The translations under genes were made by a program, and so were the position numbers. A DNA stretch of 10,713 nucleotides from Angelakisella sp. (GTDB lineage Bacteria; Bacillota; Clostridia; Oscillospirales; Ruminococcaceae), in contig JAAWEO010000052.1 of assembly GCA_022794295.1 (NCBI GenBank), positions 1 through 10,713 on the forward strand, read 5' to 3'. The notes beneath the pieces were generated by a model. The model saw nothing but the letters and a program-made list of their open reading frames with translations, had not been told where the DNA came from and ran no database searches. Positions 1 through 8,545 of this stretch are shown piece by piece; positions within the stretch are counted from its first letter, which is position 1, and each line of letters begins with the position of its first letter.

Positions 1-145
1 AAATTGCAGGAATACTTGGTGTATTACAAAATTTTTTAACGCAGCAGGGCGGAAAAAGACCTGCCCTGGCGGCGTGCAGGGAGATTTTGAATAGGCTCTA
101 AGACAAAAAACCGGTGTGACGCCGGGGAATGGATGTTGACGCAGT

Positions 146-1159
146 ATGGACAGAATTTGGATCATCATGGCAGTGGTGCTGGCCTTTGCCATCACCTCGA
201 TTTCCGGGATGTGGCTGCTGCCCATCCTCCGGAAGCTCCACTTTGGCCAGACCATTCTGGAGATCGGGCCCAGGTGGCACAAGAACAAGCAGGGGACCCC
301 CACCATGGGGGGCATTATGTTTATTTTCGGCATTGTTCTTTCGGTGGTGGTAAGCTTTCTGGTAATGCAGGTGGGGGAGGCCCCTGCCCCCCGTCCGGAC
401 AGCACCGCCATCAAGGCGCGGCTCTTTTACGGCCTGATGCTTGCCATCGCCTTTGGGCTGATCGGCTTTGCCGACGACTACCTGAAGATCGTCCGCAAGC
501 AGAATGAAGGGCTGACCCCCAACCAAAAGCTCTTTTTGCAGCTGCTTTTCGGGGCCGGGTACCTGGCGCTTCTCTATGTCAGCGGCAGCCGGAGCACCAC
601 CCTGGTGATCCCCTTTGTGGGGATGCTGGATATTGGCATCCTCTACTACCCCTTTGCGCTTTTCGCCATTCTGGCCCTTTCCAACGCGGTAAACTTTACC
701 GACGGTCTGGATGGCCTCCTCTCCTCGGTGACCTTTGTGGTGGCCATTGCCTACATGATCCTCACCGCCCTGCTGGGCCTGTGGGAAATGGAGATCCTGG
801 CGGCGGCCATGGCAGGGGGGTGCCTGGGGTTCCTGGTCTGGAATTTCTATCCCGCCAAGGTGTTCATGGGGGATACCGGCTCCCTCTTTCTGGGGGGACT
901 GGTGATCGCCCTCTGCTTCGGCACCGGCCTGCCCCTTTTTGTGGTGCTTATCGGGCTGATCTACGTTGTGGAAATGGCCTCGGTGGTGATCCAGATGACC
1001 TACTTCAAGCTGACCCACGGCAAACGCATCTTTAAAATGAGCCCCATCCACCACCACTTCGAGCTTTGCGGCTATACCGAGGTGCAGATCGTTGCCGCCT
1101 TCTCCCTGGTTACCGCCGTGGGCTCCGCCCTGGCGGTGCTGGCCGCTATTCTTCTGTGA
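146..1159 (+). CDS. mraY: Phospho-N-acetylmuramoyl-pentapeptide-transferase
   Basis: This integral membrane enzyme transfers phospho-MurNAc-pentapeptide from UDP to undecaprenyl phosphate, giving lipid I on the inner face of the membrane. The 337-residue product has the family length and about ten hydrophobic segments. Visible family motifs are HKNKQGTPTMGG (45-56), the aspartate pair in GFADDYLKI (D110, D111), NFTDGLDG (183-190), MGDTGS (241-246) and the HHHFE motif (302-306). The ATG at 146 is fixed by an in-frame TGA at 137. Only a loose purine-rich GGAATGGA lies upstream, so the ribosome binding site is weak. The gene opens the visible division cluster; its stop is 25 bases before the proposed ftsW start. 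In many Firmicutes murD follows mraY, but here ftsW follows directly. Identification is secure. Confidence 0.97.
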   Translation: MDRIWIIMAVVLAFAITSISGMWLLPILRKLHFGQTILEIGPRWHKNKQGTPTMGGIMFIFGIVLSVVVSFLVMQVGEAPAPRPDSTAIKARLFYGLMLAIAFGLIGFADDYLKIVRKQNEGLTPNQKLFLQLLFGAGYLALLYVSGSRSTTLVIPFVGMLDIGILYYPFALFAILALSNAVNFTDGLDGLLSSVTFVVAIAYMILTALLGLWEMEILAAAMAGGCLGFLVWNFYPAKVFMGDTGSLFLGGLVIALCFGTGLPLFVVLIGLIYVVEMASVVIQMTYFKLTHGKRIFKMSPIHHHFELCGYTEVQIVAAFSLVTAVGSALAVLAAILL

Positions 1160-1168
1160 ATAACCTTC

Positions 1169-1175
1169 AAAGGAG
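1169..1175 (+). promoter_or_regulatory. Shine-Dalgarno site deciding the ftsW start
   Basis: AAAGGAG lies in the 25-base gap after mraY. Nine bases separate it from an ATA codon at 1185. No ATG, GTG or TTG in the ftsW frame is near it; the first such codon is GTG at 1257, about 80 bases away. Confidence 0.7.
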
Positions 1176-1184
1176 CTGATCCCC

Positions 1185-2327
1185 ATAGCAAGAGAAACCG
1201 CTGTCCGGAGGATACCCTTAAAACGGGCGAAAGGAAATATCGACCTCACCTTTCTGGTGCTGGTCCTTACGCTGCTGGTTCTGGGGCTGGTGCTGATGTT
1301 CTCGGCCAGCTACGCCTACGCCTATTACTACGAGGGCAACAGCTTCCATTACATCACCCGGCAGCTGGTCTGGGCTGGTCTGGGGCTTATGGCAATGGCC
1401 TTTCTTTCCACCTGGGACTATCACATTTGGCACCACTTCGCCTGGGCGGCCTTCGGGATCACCATTATCATGCTGGTCATCGTCTACTTTATGCCGGACC
1501 GCAATGGTGCCCACCGGTGGATCTTTGTGGCAGGGCAGCAGTTCCAGCCCACCGAGGTCGCCAAGTTTTCCATCGTCCTCTTGTTCTCCCACATGATCTC
1601 CCTGAACCACGACAAGATGAAGACCTTCCAGTTCGGCATCCTGCCCTATGGGATCATCCTGGTGCTGTACGCCGGCCTTATTGTCTTTGAGCCCCACCTT
1701 TCCGCCACCATTTTGATCATGGGTCTTGGCGTGGTGCTCATTTTTGTAGGGGGCGCCAGCCTCAAGTGGTTCGGCCTGGGGGCCCTGGGGGGTGTGGGGC
1801 TGGTGGGGGTCGCCATGATGATCCCCTCCATTAACGAGCGGGCCATGTACCGCATCAACGTCTGGAAGGACCCCTTTATCGATCCCCAGGTCTCCGGCTT
1901 CCAGACCATCCAGTCCCTTTATGCCATTGGCTCCGGGGGGCTGATGGGGGCGGGGATCGGCAACTCACGGCAGAAATATCTCTTTCTGCCCGAGCCCCAA
2001 AACGACTTTGTCTTTGCCATTATCTGCGAGGAGCTGGGCTTTGTGGGGGCGGTGCTGATCATCCTCCTGTTTGCCCTGCTGATCTGCCGGGGCTTTATGA
2101 TCGCGGTCAAGGCCCGGGACCGCTTCGGAATGCTTATGGTCACCGGCCTTACCGCCCAGGTGGGGATCCAGGCGGTGCTGAACATCGCCGTGGTCACCAA
2201 CACCATCCCCAATACCGGCATCAGCCTGCCCTTTTTCTCCTACGGGGGCTCGGCCCTTCTGATGCTGCTGGCCCAGATGGGCATCATCCTTTCGGTTTCC
2301 CGACAAACAGCCCTGGAAAAGGAGTAA
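1185..2327 (+). CDS. ftsW: Septal peptidoglycan polymerase FtsW (SEDS family), probable ATA start
   Basis: FtsW is the SEDS glycosyltransferase that polymerises lipid II at the septum with a class B penicillin-binding protein. From ATA 1185 the product is 380 residues with about ten membrane segments. Visible SEDS motifs are FSASYAYAY at the end of the first helix, GAHRWI, QPTEVAKFS, the signature SGFQTIQSLYAIGSGG, the PEPQNDF loop with the presumed catalytic Asp (about residue 274) followed by CEELG, and NTGISLPFFSYGGSALL. The first standard start, GTG 1257, would remove 24 residues, including the basic N-terminus (RRIPLKRAKG) and the NIDLTFLV opening of helix 1. An in-frame TAA at 1161 bounds the upstream side. 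Only ATA 1185 sits at normal distance from a Shine-Dalgarno site. It lies 6 bases before murG, so the two are probably co-transcribed. SpoVE is the sporulation paralogue, but the division context favours FtsW. The start is inference; the family is certain. Confidence 0.93.
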   Translation: MARETAVRRIPLKRAKGNIDLTFLVLVLTLLVLGLVLMFSASYAYAYYYEGNSFHYITRQLVWAGLGLMAMAFLSTWDYHIWHHFAWAAFGITIIMLVIVYFMPDRNGAHRWIFVAGQQFQPTEVAKFSIVLLFSHMISLNHDKMKTFQFGILPYGIILVLYAGLIVFEPHLSATILIMGLGVVLIFVGGASLKWFGLGALGGVGLVGVAMMIPSINERAMYRINVWKDPFIDPQVSGFQTIQSLYAIGSGGLMGAGIGNSRQKYLFLPEPQNDFVFAIICEELGFVGAVLIILLFALLICRGFMIAVKARDRFGMLMVTGLTAQVGIQAVLNIAVVTNTIPNTGISLPFFSYGGSALLMLLAQMGIILSVSRQTALEKE

Positions 2328-2333
2328 TGGAAT

Positions 2334-3464
2334 ATGAAGGTTTTGTTCGCCTGCGGGGGAACGGCAGGGCACATCAACCCCGCCCTAGCCATTGCCGCAG
2401 CCATCCGCGGCCGCAGCCCCGGCGCGGTGATCCGCTTTGCCGGCAACCCCGACGGAATGGAGGCCCGCCTGGTGCCCAAGGCCGGGTTCGAGTTCGTTCC
2501 CTTTAAGGCCATGGGGATCCAGCGGCGGCTGACCCCCTACAACATCTACCGCAACATCAAGTCCGCCTTTCTTCTGATGACAGCGGAAAACCGGGCGAAA
2601 AAGGTCATCCAGGCCTTTTCCCCGGACCTGGTGGTGGGCACCGGGGGATATGTCAGCGGCCCCATCCTCCTGGTGGCGGCCAAAATGGGCATCCCCACCG
2701 CCACCCACGAGCAGAATGCCTTCCCCGGGGTGACAACAAAGCTCCTTTCCAAGCGGGTGGACAAGGTCCTCCTGGCGGTAGCCAAGGCAGAGGAGTACCT
2801 CCCGGAGGAGGCCAGGGGAAGGTGCGTGGTCACCGGCAACCCGGTTCGCCCGGAGATCCTCACCGCCCGGCGGGAGGAGGCCCGGCGGCTCTGCAAGGTG
2901 CCGGAGGGGAAGGTGTGCATCCTTTCCTTTGGCGGCAGCCTGGGAGCCCAGCGGGTAAACGAGGCCATTGCCGATGTTATGGCCTGGCACAAGGGCACAG
3001 GGAAGCTCCATCACATCCACGCTACCGGCCAGTACGGCACCCAGCTCCTGCCCCGGCTGCTCCGGGAAAAGGGGGTCTCCTGGGAGGGGAACCCCGGCCT
3101 GGATATCCGGGAGTATATTGACGATATGCCAAACTGCCTTGCCGCCGCCGACCTGGTGATCTGCCGGGCGGGGGCGAGCACCCTCAGCGAGCTGGAGGCC
3201 GCCGGCCGGGCCTCGATCCTGATCCCCTCCCCCAATGTAGCGGAAAACCACCAGTACCACAATGCGATGGTGCTCCAAAACGCCGGGGCGGCAGTGGTGC
3301 TGGAGGAGAAGGACCTTACCGGGGAAGCCCTGGTAAAGCTGGTGCAGGAGCTGACTGCCAGCTCCGCCCGCCTTGAGGAGCTGGGGGAGAACGCCAGACG
3401 GATCGCTGCCCCCAACGCAGTGGAGGTCATCGCGGATGAAGTGCTGGGACTGGTGAAAAAGTAA
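2334..3464 (+). CDS. murG: UDP-N-acetylglucosamine--undecaprenyl lipid I N-acetylglucosamine transferase
   Basis: MurG adds GlcNAc from UDP-GlcNAc to lipid I, making lipid II at the cytoplasmic face of the membrane. The 376-residue product is a GT-B fold transferase of usual length. The N-terminal glycine loop is GGTAGHINPA (8-17); GTGGYVSGP (102-110), HEQNAFPG (125-132) and GNPVR follow. The second domain begins at SFGGSLGAQRVNE (198-210). The nucleotide-sugar motif AGASTLSELEAAG (279-291) and AENHQYHNA (303-311) are intact. ATG 2334 has AAAAGGAG ending 9 bases upstream, overlapping the end of ftsW. The order mraY-ftsW-murG places lipid II synthesis next to its polymerase. Nothing is missing or broken. 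Confidence 0.97.
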   Translation: MKVLFACGGTAGHINPALAIAAAIRGRSPGAVIRFAGNPDGMEARLVPKAGFEFVPFKAMGIQRRLTPYNIYRNIKSAFLLMTAENRAKKVIQAFSPDLVVGTGGYVSGPILLVAAKMGIPTATHEQNAFPGVTTKLLSKRVDKVLLAVAKAEEYLPEEARGRCVVTGNPVRPEILTARREEARRLCKVPEGKVCILSFGGSLGAQRVNEAIADVMAWHKGTGKLHHIHATGQYGTQLLPRLLREKGVSWEGNPGLDIREYIDDMPNCLAAADLVICRAGASTLSELEAAGRASILIPSPNVAENHQYHNAMVLQNAGAAVVLEEKDLTGEALVKLVQELTASSARLEELGENARRIAAPNAVEVIADEVLGLVKK

Positions 3465-3495
3465 CCCATTGCCCTGGAAAAACATAGGATACATC

Positions 3496-3515
3496 GCAGG
3501 AGGACCCTTTCCTGC
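3496..3515 (+). promoter_or_regulatory. Small hairpin holding a perfect AGGAGG, upstream of murA
   Basis: GCAGGA (3496-3501) can pair with TCCTGC (3510-3515) around an 8-base loop. The stem and loop contain AGGAGG (3498-3503). Eight bases after it is CTG 3512, in the murA reading frame with no stop before ATG 3566. It could be an alternative, structure-controlled initiation site or chance. There is no T-run, so it is not a terminator. Confidence 0.35.
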
Positions 3516-3565
3516 AAATAATCTGGGAAGACACCTTGCGGTCCTTCCGGAGAGAGGGTGTATCC

Positions 3566-4822
3566 ATGTCTCACTACATAATTCGGGGCGGGAACCGGCT
3601 GGTGGGTGCCCTTGGGATCCATGGAGCCAAAAATGCAGCCCTGCCGGTGCTGGCCGCCGCGGCGATTTGCGGGGATTCGGTGATTCACAACTGTCCCCGC
3701 CTTACGGACATCGGGGTGGCGATGAAGATCCTCCGACACCTGGGCTGCGGGGCCCGGCGGGAGGGGGACACCATTGTGACCACCCGGGGAACCGGCGGGG
3801 ACTGCCGCATCCCCGATGGGCTTATGGGGGCAATGCGTTCCTCCATCGTTTTTCTGGGGGGGATGGTGGCCCGCCACGGCTGTGCCGAGCTGGCCCTCCC
3901 CGGGGGGTGCGAGCTGGGGGCCCGGCCCATCGACCTCCACCTTGCCGCCCTCAGCCGGATGGGGGCAAGGATCACCGAGACAGGGGGAAGGCTGGTGTGC
4001 AGCGCCCCGGAGGGCCTTCGGGGCGCCAGGATCGACCTCTCCTTCCCCAGCGTGGGAGCCACCGAGAATACCATCATTGCCGCCGCCACTGCCCGGGGGG
4101 AGACCATCCTCACCGGGGCTGCCCGGGAACCGGAGATCCTGGACCTTATCGACTTTTTGCAGGGGTGCGGGGCAAAGATTCTTTTGGAGCTGGACGGGAC
4201 CATTCGGATCAACGGTGTGGAGCAGCTCCACGGGACGGAGCACCGGGTCATCCCGGACCGCATTGCTGCCGGGACCTACCTTTGCGCCGCCGCCATTACC
4301 GGCGGGGAGCTTTTGGTGAAAAGGGTGGTGCCGGGACACCTGGCCTCCAGCCTTGCGGTGCTGTCCCAGGCGGGGTGCCAGGTCACCGCCGGTTCGGACT
4401 GGGTACGCCTTGCCGCTCCCCAGCGCCTCTCGGCCTTCGGCACAGTAAAGACGATGCCCTACCCCGGCTTTCCCACCGATATGCAGTCGGTGATGATGGC
4501 CGCCGCCACAGTGGCCGACGGGACCACAGTCTTTGTGGAAAACATCTTTGAAAGCCGGTACCGCCATGTCCCGGAGCTGAAAAAGCTGGGGGCCCGGATC
4601 ATCACCGAGGGCCGGGCGGCGGTGGTCACAGGGGCGGAGCGCCTGACCGGGGCCGGCCTTGCCTGTACCGACCTGCGGGGTGGCGCCGCGGTGGTGCTGG
4701 GTGCCCTGGCGGCAGAGGGCGAGAGCACCGTCACCGGCCTGGAGCACATCGACCGGGGCTACGACGACCTGGAAGGGAACCTTGCGCGGCTGGGGGCAGA
4801 TATCATCAGGATAAAGGAATGA
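3566..4822 (+). CDS. murA: UDP-N-acetylglucosamine 1-carboxyvinyltransferase
   Basis: MurA transfers enolpyruvate from PEP to UDP-GlcNAc, the first committed cytosolic step of peptidoglycan synthesis and the fosfomycin target. From ATG 3566 the product is 418 residues, the family length. Numbering matches the Escherichia coli enzyme: GAKNAA has K22 and N23, LPGGC places the PEP-binding cysteine at 115, and FPTDMQ carries the catalytic Asp late in the protein. The cysteine is present, so fosfomycin resistance by a Cys-to-Asp change is not expected. GGAGAG and AGAGG motifs lie about 8 bases before ATG 3566. In-frame TTG 3536 and CTG 3512 would add 10 or 18 residues with no family counterpart. 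It lies 101 bases after murG, the widest gap before ftsQ. Firmicutes often carry two MurA paralogues; which one this is cannot be told here. Confidence 0.95.
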   Translation: MSHYIIRGGNRLVGALGIHGAKNAALPVLAAAAICGDSVIHNCPRLTDIGVAMKILRHLGCGARREGDTIVTTRGTGGDCRIPDGLMGAMRSSIVFLGGMVARHGCAELALPGGCELGARPIDLHLAALSRMGARITETGGRLVCSAPEGLRGARIDLSFPSVGATENTIIAAATARGETILTGAAREPEILDLIDFLQGCGAKILLELDGTIRINGVEQLHGTEHRVIPDRIAAGTYLCAAAITGGELLVKRVVPGHLASSLAVLSQAGCQVTAGSDWVRLAAPQRLSAFGTVKTMPYPGFPTDMQSVMMAAATVADGTTVFVENIFESRYRHVPELKKLGARIITEGRAAVVTGAERLTGAGLACTDLRGGAAVVLGALAAEGESTVTGLEHIDRGYDDLEGNLARLGADIIRIKE

Positions 4823-4835
4823 GTGAACAAGCTGG

Positions 4836-5708
4836 ATGGATAAAAGCCGGGTAAAAAAAAGAAAGCGAAGGCGTTGGATCGGCTACATTGCCTTTTTGGT
4901 GCTGGTGCTCACCGGGGCGGCAGCCCTCTGCCTTGCCATGTTTTTCCGGACAAAGGAGATCGTGGTCACCGGCAATGACCGGTATTCGGCAGAGGAGCTG
5001 ATCAGCGCCTCGGGGATCCAGCTGGAGCAGAATATTTTTACCGTGGACCGGGAACGTACCGCCGCCCAGATCAAAAGTGTCTTTTCCTATTTGGAGGAGG
5101 TGCAGGTGGTACCGGTGATGCCCACCACCATGGAGATCCGGGTGGTGGAATCGGTCCCCCAGCTGACCGTGGTGAATTCCGCCGGCAGCTACTCCCTTCT
5201 CAGCACGGGGGGGCGTGTGATCGAGCAGTGCGAGGGGCTGGCGGGGGAGGGCCTGCCCTTGGTGGTGGGGGTGGATTTCAGCTGGTGCGCCCAGGGGGCC
5301 TACCCGGAGGAGCTCCCCCCGGAGGTGACAAACCGCCGGCACAAGGAGCACCGGGAGGCCACAGACCGGGAGCTGGAGGCGGTGCGGGTGATGCAGACCC
5401 TTCGCTACGTCACCGCCGCCGCGGAGAAGACCGGCTTTGGGGACATTGATTACATCGACGTCAGCGACGAGCTGTGCACCGCCCTTTTGTGGGACAAGCG
5501 GGTGCTCCTCCGCCTGGGGACCGAGCTGGACCTGGAACGAAAGCTCACCTTTGCCATGGCCATCCTGGAGGGGGAGCTGGAGGAGGATTTTACCGGGGTG
5601 GTCGACCTTTCGGTGCTCTCCAAAAACTCCAAGGCCTATACCGGGGAGGCAAAGCCGGAGGAATTTATGGACAGCTTTTACCTGGAACATTTCTATAAAT
5701 ATACATAA
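4836..5708 (+). CDS. ftsQ: Cell division protein FtsQ/DivIB
   Basis: FtsQ/DivIB is a bitopic membrane protein that joins DivIC/FtsL and septal synthases in the divisome. The 290-residue product has a short, very basic cytoplasmic tail (KKRKRRR), one membrane helix (about 14-37), a FtsQ-type POTRA domain (about 38-107, with VVTGNDRYSAEEL and PTTMEIRVVES), then a beta-type extracytoplasmic domain. Such a layout is diagnostic even though sequence conservation is low. ATG 4836 is forced by an in-frame TGA at 4824. Only 13 bases separate it from murA, and the nearest Shine-Dalgarno-like AAAGGA is 17 bases upstream, so translation may depend on ribosomes finishing murA. ftsA, which follows ftsQ in many bacteria, is absent here. 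Confidence 0.9.
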   Translation: MDKSRVKKRKRRRWIGYIAFLVLVLTGAAALCLAMFFRTKEIVVTGNDRYSAEELISASGIQLEQNIFTVDRERTAAQIKSVFSYLEEVQVVPVMPTTMEIRVVESVPQLTVVNSAGSYSLLSTGGRVIEQCEGLAGEGLPLVVGVDFSWCAQGAYPEELPPEVTNRRHKEHREATDRELEAVRVMQTLRYVTAAAEKTGFGDIDYIDVSDELCTALLWDKRVLLRLGTELDLERKLTFAMAILEGELEEDFTGVVDLSVLSKNSKAYTGEAKPEEFMDSFYLEHFYKYT

Positions 5709-5751
5709 GCCGTAAAATTTTGGGAAAAAAGCCGGACCCATCGAATAAAAC

Positions 5752-5780
5752 TTGATTCTTCCTAGAAAATCTGGTAAGAT
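5752..5780 (+). promoter_or_regulatory. Sigma-A type promoter of ftsZ
   Basis: The -35 TTGATT (5752-5757) and -10 TAAGAT (5775-5780) are separated by exactly 17 bases. TGG directly before the -10 makes it an extended -10. Predicted transcription start is near 5787, giving a leader of about 34 bases. It lies in the 112-base gap between ftsQ and ftsZ and gives ftsZ a supply independent of the upstream genes. Confidence 0.75.
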
Positions 5781-5804
5781 AGAACAGGAACTAAAACGCT
5801 ATGC

Positions 5805-5811
5805 GGAGGTG
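5805..5811 (+). promoter_or_regulatory. Strong ribosome binding site of ftsZ
   Basis: GGAGGTG, a near-perfect anti-16S complement, ends 9 bases before ATG 5821. It decides this start over in-frame TTG 5752, which lies inside the promoter -35 element. Confidence 0.8.
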
Positions 5812-5820
5812 CGTGGGAGC

Positions 5821-7035
<1,215 letters not shown>

Positions 7036-7057
7036 TCCTTTGAAAATTGGATAAGCC

Positions 7058-7092
7058 AAAAGCCGCGCCAGGATACGCTGACGCGGCTTTTT
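7058..7092. terminator. Terminator between ftsZ and the convergent lipoprotein gene
   Basis: A perfect 10-bp stem (AAAAGCCGCG at 7058-7067 with CGCGGCTTTT at 7082-7091) encloses a 14-base loop and ends in five T on the plus strand. It starts 23 bases after the ftsZ stop. Read from the minus strand it gives TTTT after the stem, 17 bases past the lipoprotein stop, so it may serve both genes. Confidence 0.9.
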
Positions 7093-7108
7093 CTGTGCTC
7101 GTTTTGAA

Positions 7109-7717
7109 TCAGAGTACTGTCCAGGCCGATGGCTCCAGCAGCTGGCTGGTTACCAGGGCGTCCAGCTTTTCCTGGAACACCTCCTGATCAACCACTTCTC
7201 CGTCCACCTGGCAGCAGAGGGAGGGGTCGGAGCTGCTCAGGGGAGAGGATTCCTCTCGGATAAAAAGCTCCCCGATGATCTCGGTGCTTCCGTCCCCCAG
7301 ATAGCGGAACAAGGTATAGGAGCAGGTATTCAAAAAATCGTACTGGCGCACCATGGTGCCATCCCGGAGAGGGTAGTCCCGGCAGCTTCCTTCCACACCA
7401 TCGTTCTGCCAACAGAACAGCCTGCCATCCTGGTAGTGGAAAACACCGTTGTAGCTGCCGGGATCCCCGGTCCGCTGGAGGAGCAGCTCACCAATGCCAT
7501 CGCCGTCAAGGTCCAGGCAGGTGTATTCTGCTTCCCCGGGGACCAGTACGAGCTCCATCCATGTGTCCAGGGCCCAGGCTTGGACCTCCGTTTCGTCAAA
7601 GAGGGAAAGGTCGCCGGACAGCAGCTTTTCGTAGGCTGCGGCATCTGGGGACTTTTGACAGCCCGCCAGGCTGGCCAGAAAAGCCAGCAGGAGGGCTGGT
7701 ATGCGGCATCGTCTCAT
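7109..7717 (-). CDS. Lipoprotein with an EF-hand-like loop, function unknown
   Basis: The 202-residue product begins with a basic n-region (MRRCR), a hydrophobic stretch and the lipobox LAGC, so Cys20 should be lipidated and the protein anchored outside the membrane. Residues 69-77 (DLDGDGIGE) form a Dx[DN]xDG-type acidic loop as in FG-GAP/VCBS or dockerin-like repeats, suggesting calcium binding. The rest is mixed and acidic with several aromatic residues and cysteines; no catalytic motif is recognised. ATG 7717 is chosen because AAGGA lies 8 bases upstream and the signal peptide begins there; a frame open to 7921 has no such support. It is the last gene of the minus-strand group, 85 bases after the ATPase gene, and may share its transcript. 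Function is not inferred. Confidence 0.85.
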   Translation of the reverse strand: MRRCRIPALLLAFLASLAGCQKSPDAAAYEKLLSGDLSLFDETEVQAWALDTWMELVLVPGEAEYTCLDLDGDGIGELLLQRTGDPGSYNGVFHYQDGRLFCWQNDGVEGSCRDYPLRDGTMVRQYDFLNTCSYTLFRYLGDGSTEIIGELFIREESSPLSSSDPSLCCQVDGEVVDQEVFQEKLDALVTSQLLEPSAWTVL

Positions 7718-7760
7718 AGAGGGTTTCCTTCTTCCGTTTTCGATTCTTTGCCAAGCACAA

Positions 7761-7777
7761 CGGACAGGGAATGTCCG
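7761..7777. other. Short perfect hairpin between ATPase and lipoprotein genes
   Basis: CGGACA (7761-7766) pairs with TGTCCG (7772-7777) around a 5-base loop. On the minus strand it lies 26 bases past the ATPase stop and 44 before the lipoprotein start. The following TTGTGCTT is only weakly T-rich, so it could be a partial terminator, an RNA-stability element or chance. Confidence 0.4.
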
Positions 7778-7802
7778 CAGTGCCATAACAGGAGTATCTT
7801 TT

Positions 7803-8525
7803 TCACTCCGAATCGGCCAAAAGCTCCCGCAGCACCCGTTCCCGGTCATTGATAAACAGCCTTGTGATCTGGTAGCTGCCGGTCTCCTGGTAGGTGCAGG
7901 GGTGAATGGCACCGTCATCAAAGGAGAGCAGGACCGCCCCCGGAATGGCCAGCAGAATGGGGGAGTGGGTGGCGATGATAAACTGGGAACCGGCCCTGGC
8001 GGAACGGTAAATTTCCGCCAGCAGGGTCATCTGCCGCTGGGGGGAAAGGGCCGCCTCCGGCTCGTCAAAAAGGAAGATACCGCGGCTCCCCAGCCGCCGC
8101 TGAAACAGCGCCAGAAAGCTCTCCCCGTGGGAGCGGTCATGGTACCGCTGGGACGGATGCCGGGGGTCGACATATTCCATCTCCTTGGTGGCGACATTGT
8201 AAAAGCTCTCCGCCCGGAGGAAATACCCGTCCTCTGTCCGCCGGTACCCCCTGGTAAGCCGGATGGCGCGGCAGAGCTGGGAATGGGAATCGTAGGTGGA
8301 GAAGCTGTAGTTTTTGGTTCCGCCCTCGGGGTTGAAGCCATAGGCCACGGCAAGGGCCTCCAGCAGGGTAGATTTCCCGGTACCGTTTTCCCCCACAAAC
8401 AGGGTGACAGGGGCGGTGAACTCCAGACCCGAAAGCTCCCCCAGGGCCGGGATGCGGCGAAGGTAGCTGTTCCTGTGGATCTGGTCCCAGTCAATGTCCA
8501 CACGGCGGAGAAACAGGTCGTTCAT
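7803..8525 (-). CDS. Single-domain ABC-type AAA ATPase
   Basis: The 240-residue soluble protein is an ATP-binding cassette ATPase of the stand-alone type (AAA_21-like, similar to the predicted ATPase group COG3910). Motifs in order are Walker A GENGTGKST (45-53), the signature-like SHGES (132-136), Walker B GIFLFDEPEAALS (149-161) with the catalytic Glu, and the switch histidine in ATHSPIL (H187). There is no membrane partner, coiled coil or TOPRIM domain, so it is neither a transporter nor an OLD nuclease. Substrate and role are unknown; related proteins act on DNA, RNA or in stress. ATG 8525 has AAGAAGG 9 bases upstream. The gene starts 20 bases after nth and is probably co-transcribed with it. 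Confidence 0.9.
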   Translation of the reverse strand: MNDLFLRRVDIDWDQIHRNSYLRRIPALGELSGLEFTAPVTLFVGENGTGKSTLLEALAVAYGFNPEGGTKNYSFSTYDSHSQLCRAIRLTRGYRRTEDGYFLRAESFYNVATKEMEYVDPRHPSQRYHDRSHGESFLALFQRRLGSRGIFLFDEPEAALSPQRQMTLLAEIYRSARAGSQFIIATHSPILLAIPGAVLLSFDDGAIHPCTYQETGSYQITRLFINDRERVLRELLADSE

Positions 8526-8545
8526 AAGCAAAGACCTTCTTGTTT

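Noticed and set aside
45..68. CAGGGC/GCCCTG hairpin upstream of mraY as a terminator
   Set aside because: Only 6 bp, with no T-run after it.
1..101. Open frame of 32 codons ending in TAA at 99-101, as a possible end of an upstream gene
   Set aside because: Too short and AT-rich at its start; I recognise no family, so it cannot be told from chance.
3470..3496. Possible promoter before murA
   Set aside because: TTGCCC and GATACA-like elements have wrong spacing and poor matches.
3011..4747. 578-codon open frame antisense to murG and murA
   Set aside because: It lies fully opposite two intact, motif-complete genes; low stop density in GC-rich codons explains it.
5752..5820. TTG start giving a 23-residue FtsZ extension
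   Set aside because: The TTG is part of the -35 element; GGAGGTG points to ATG 5821.
7718..7921. Extension of the lipoprotein upstream to 7921
   Set aside because: It overlaps the ATPase 3' end, lacks a ribosome site, and would bury the signal peptide.
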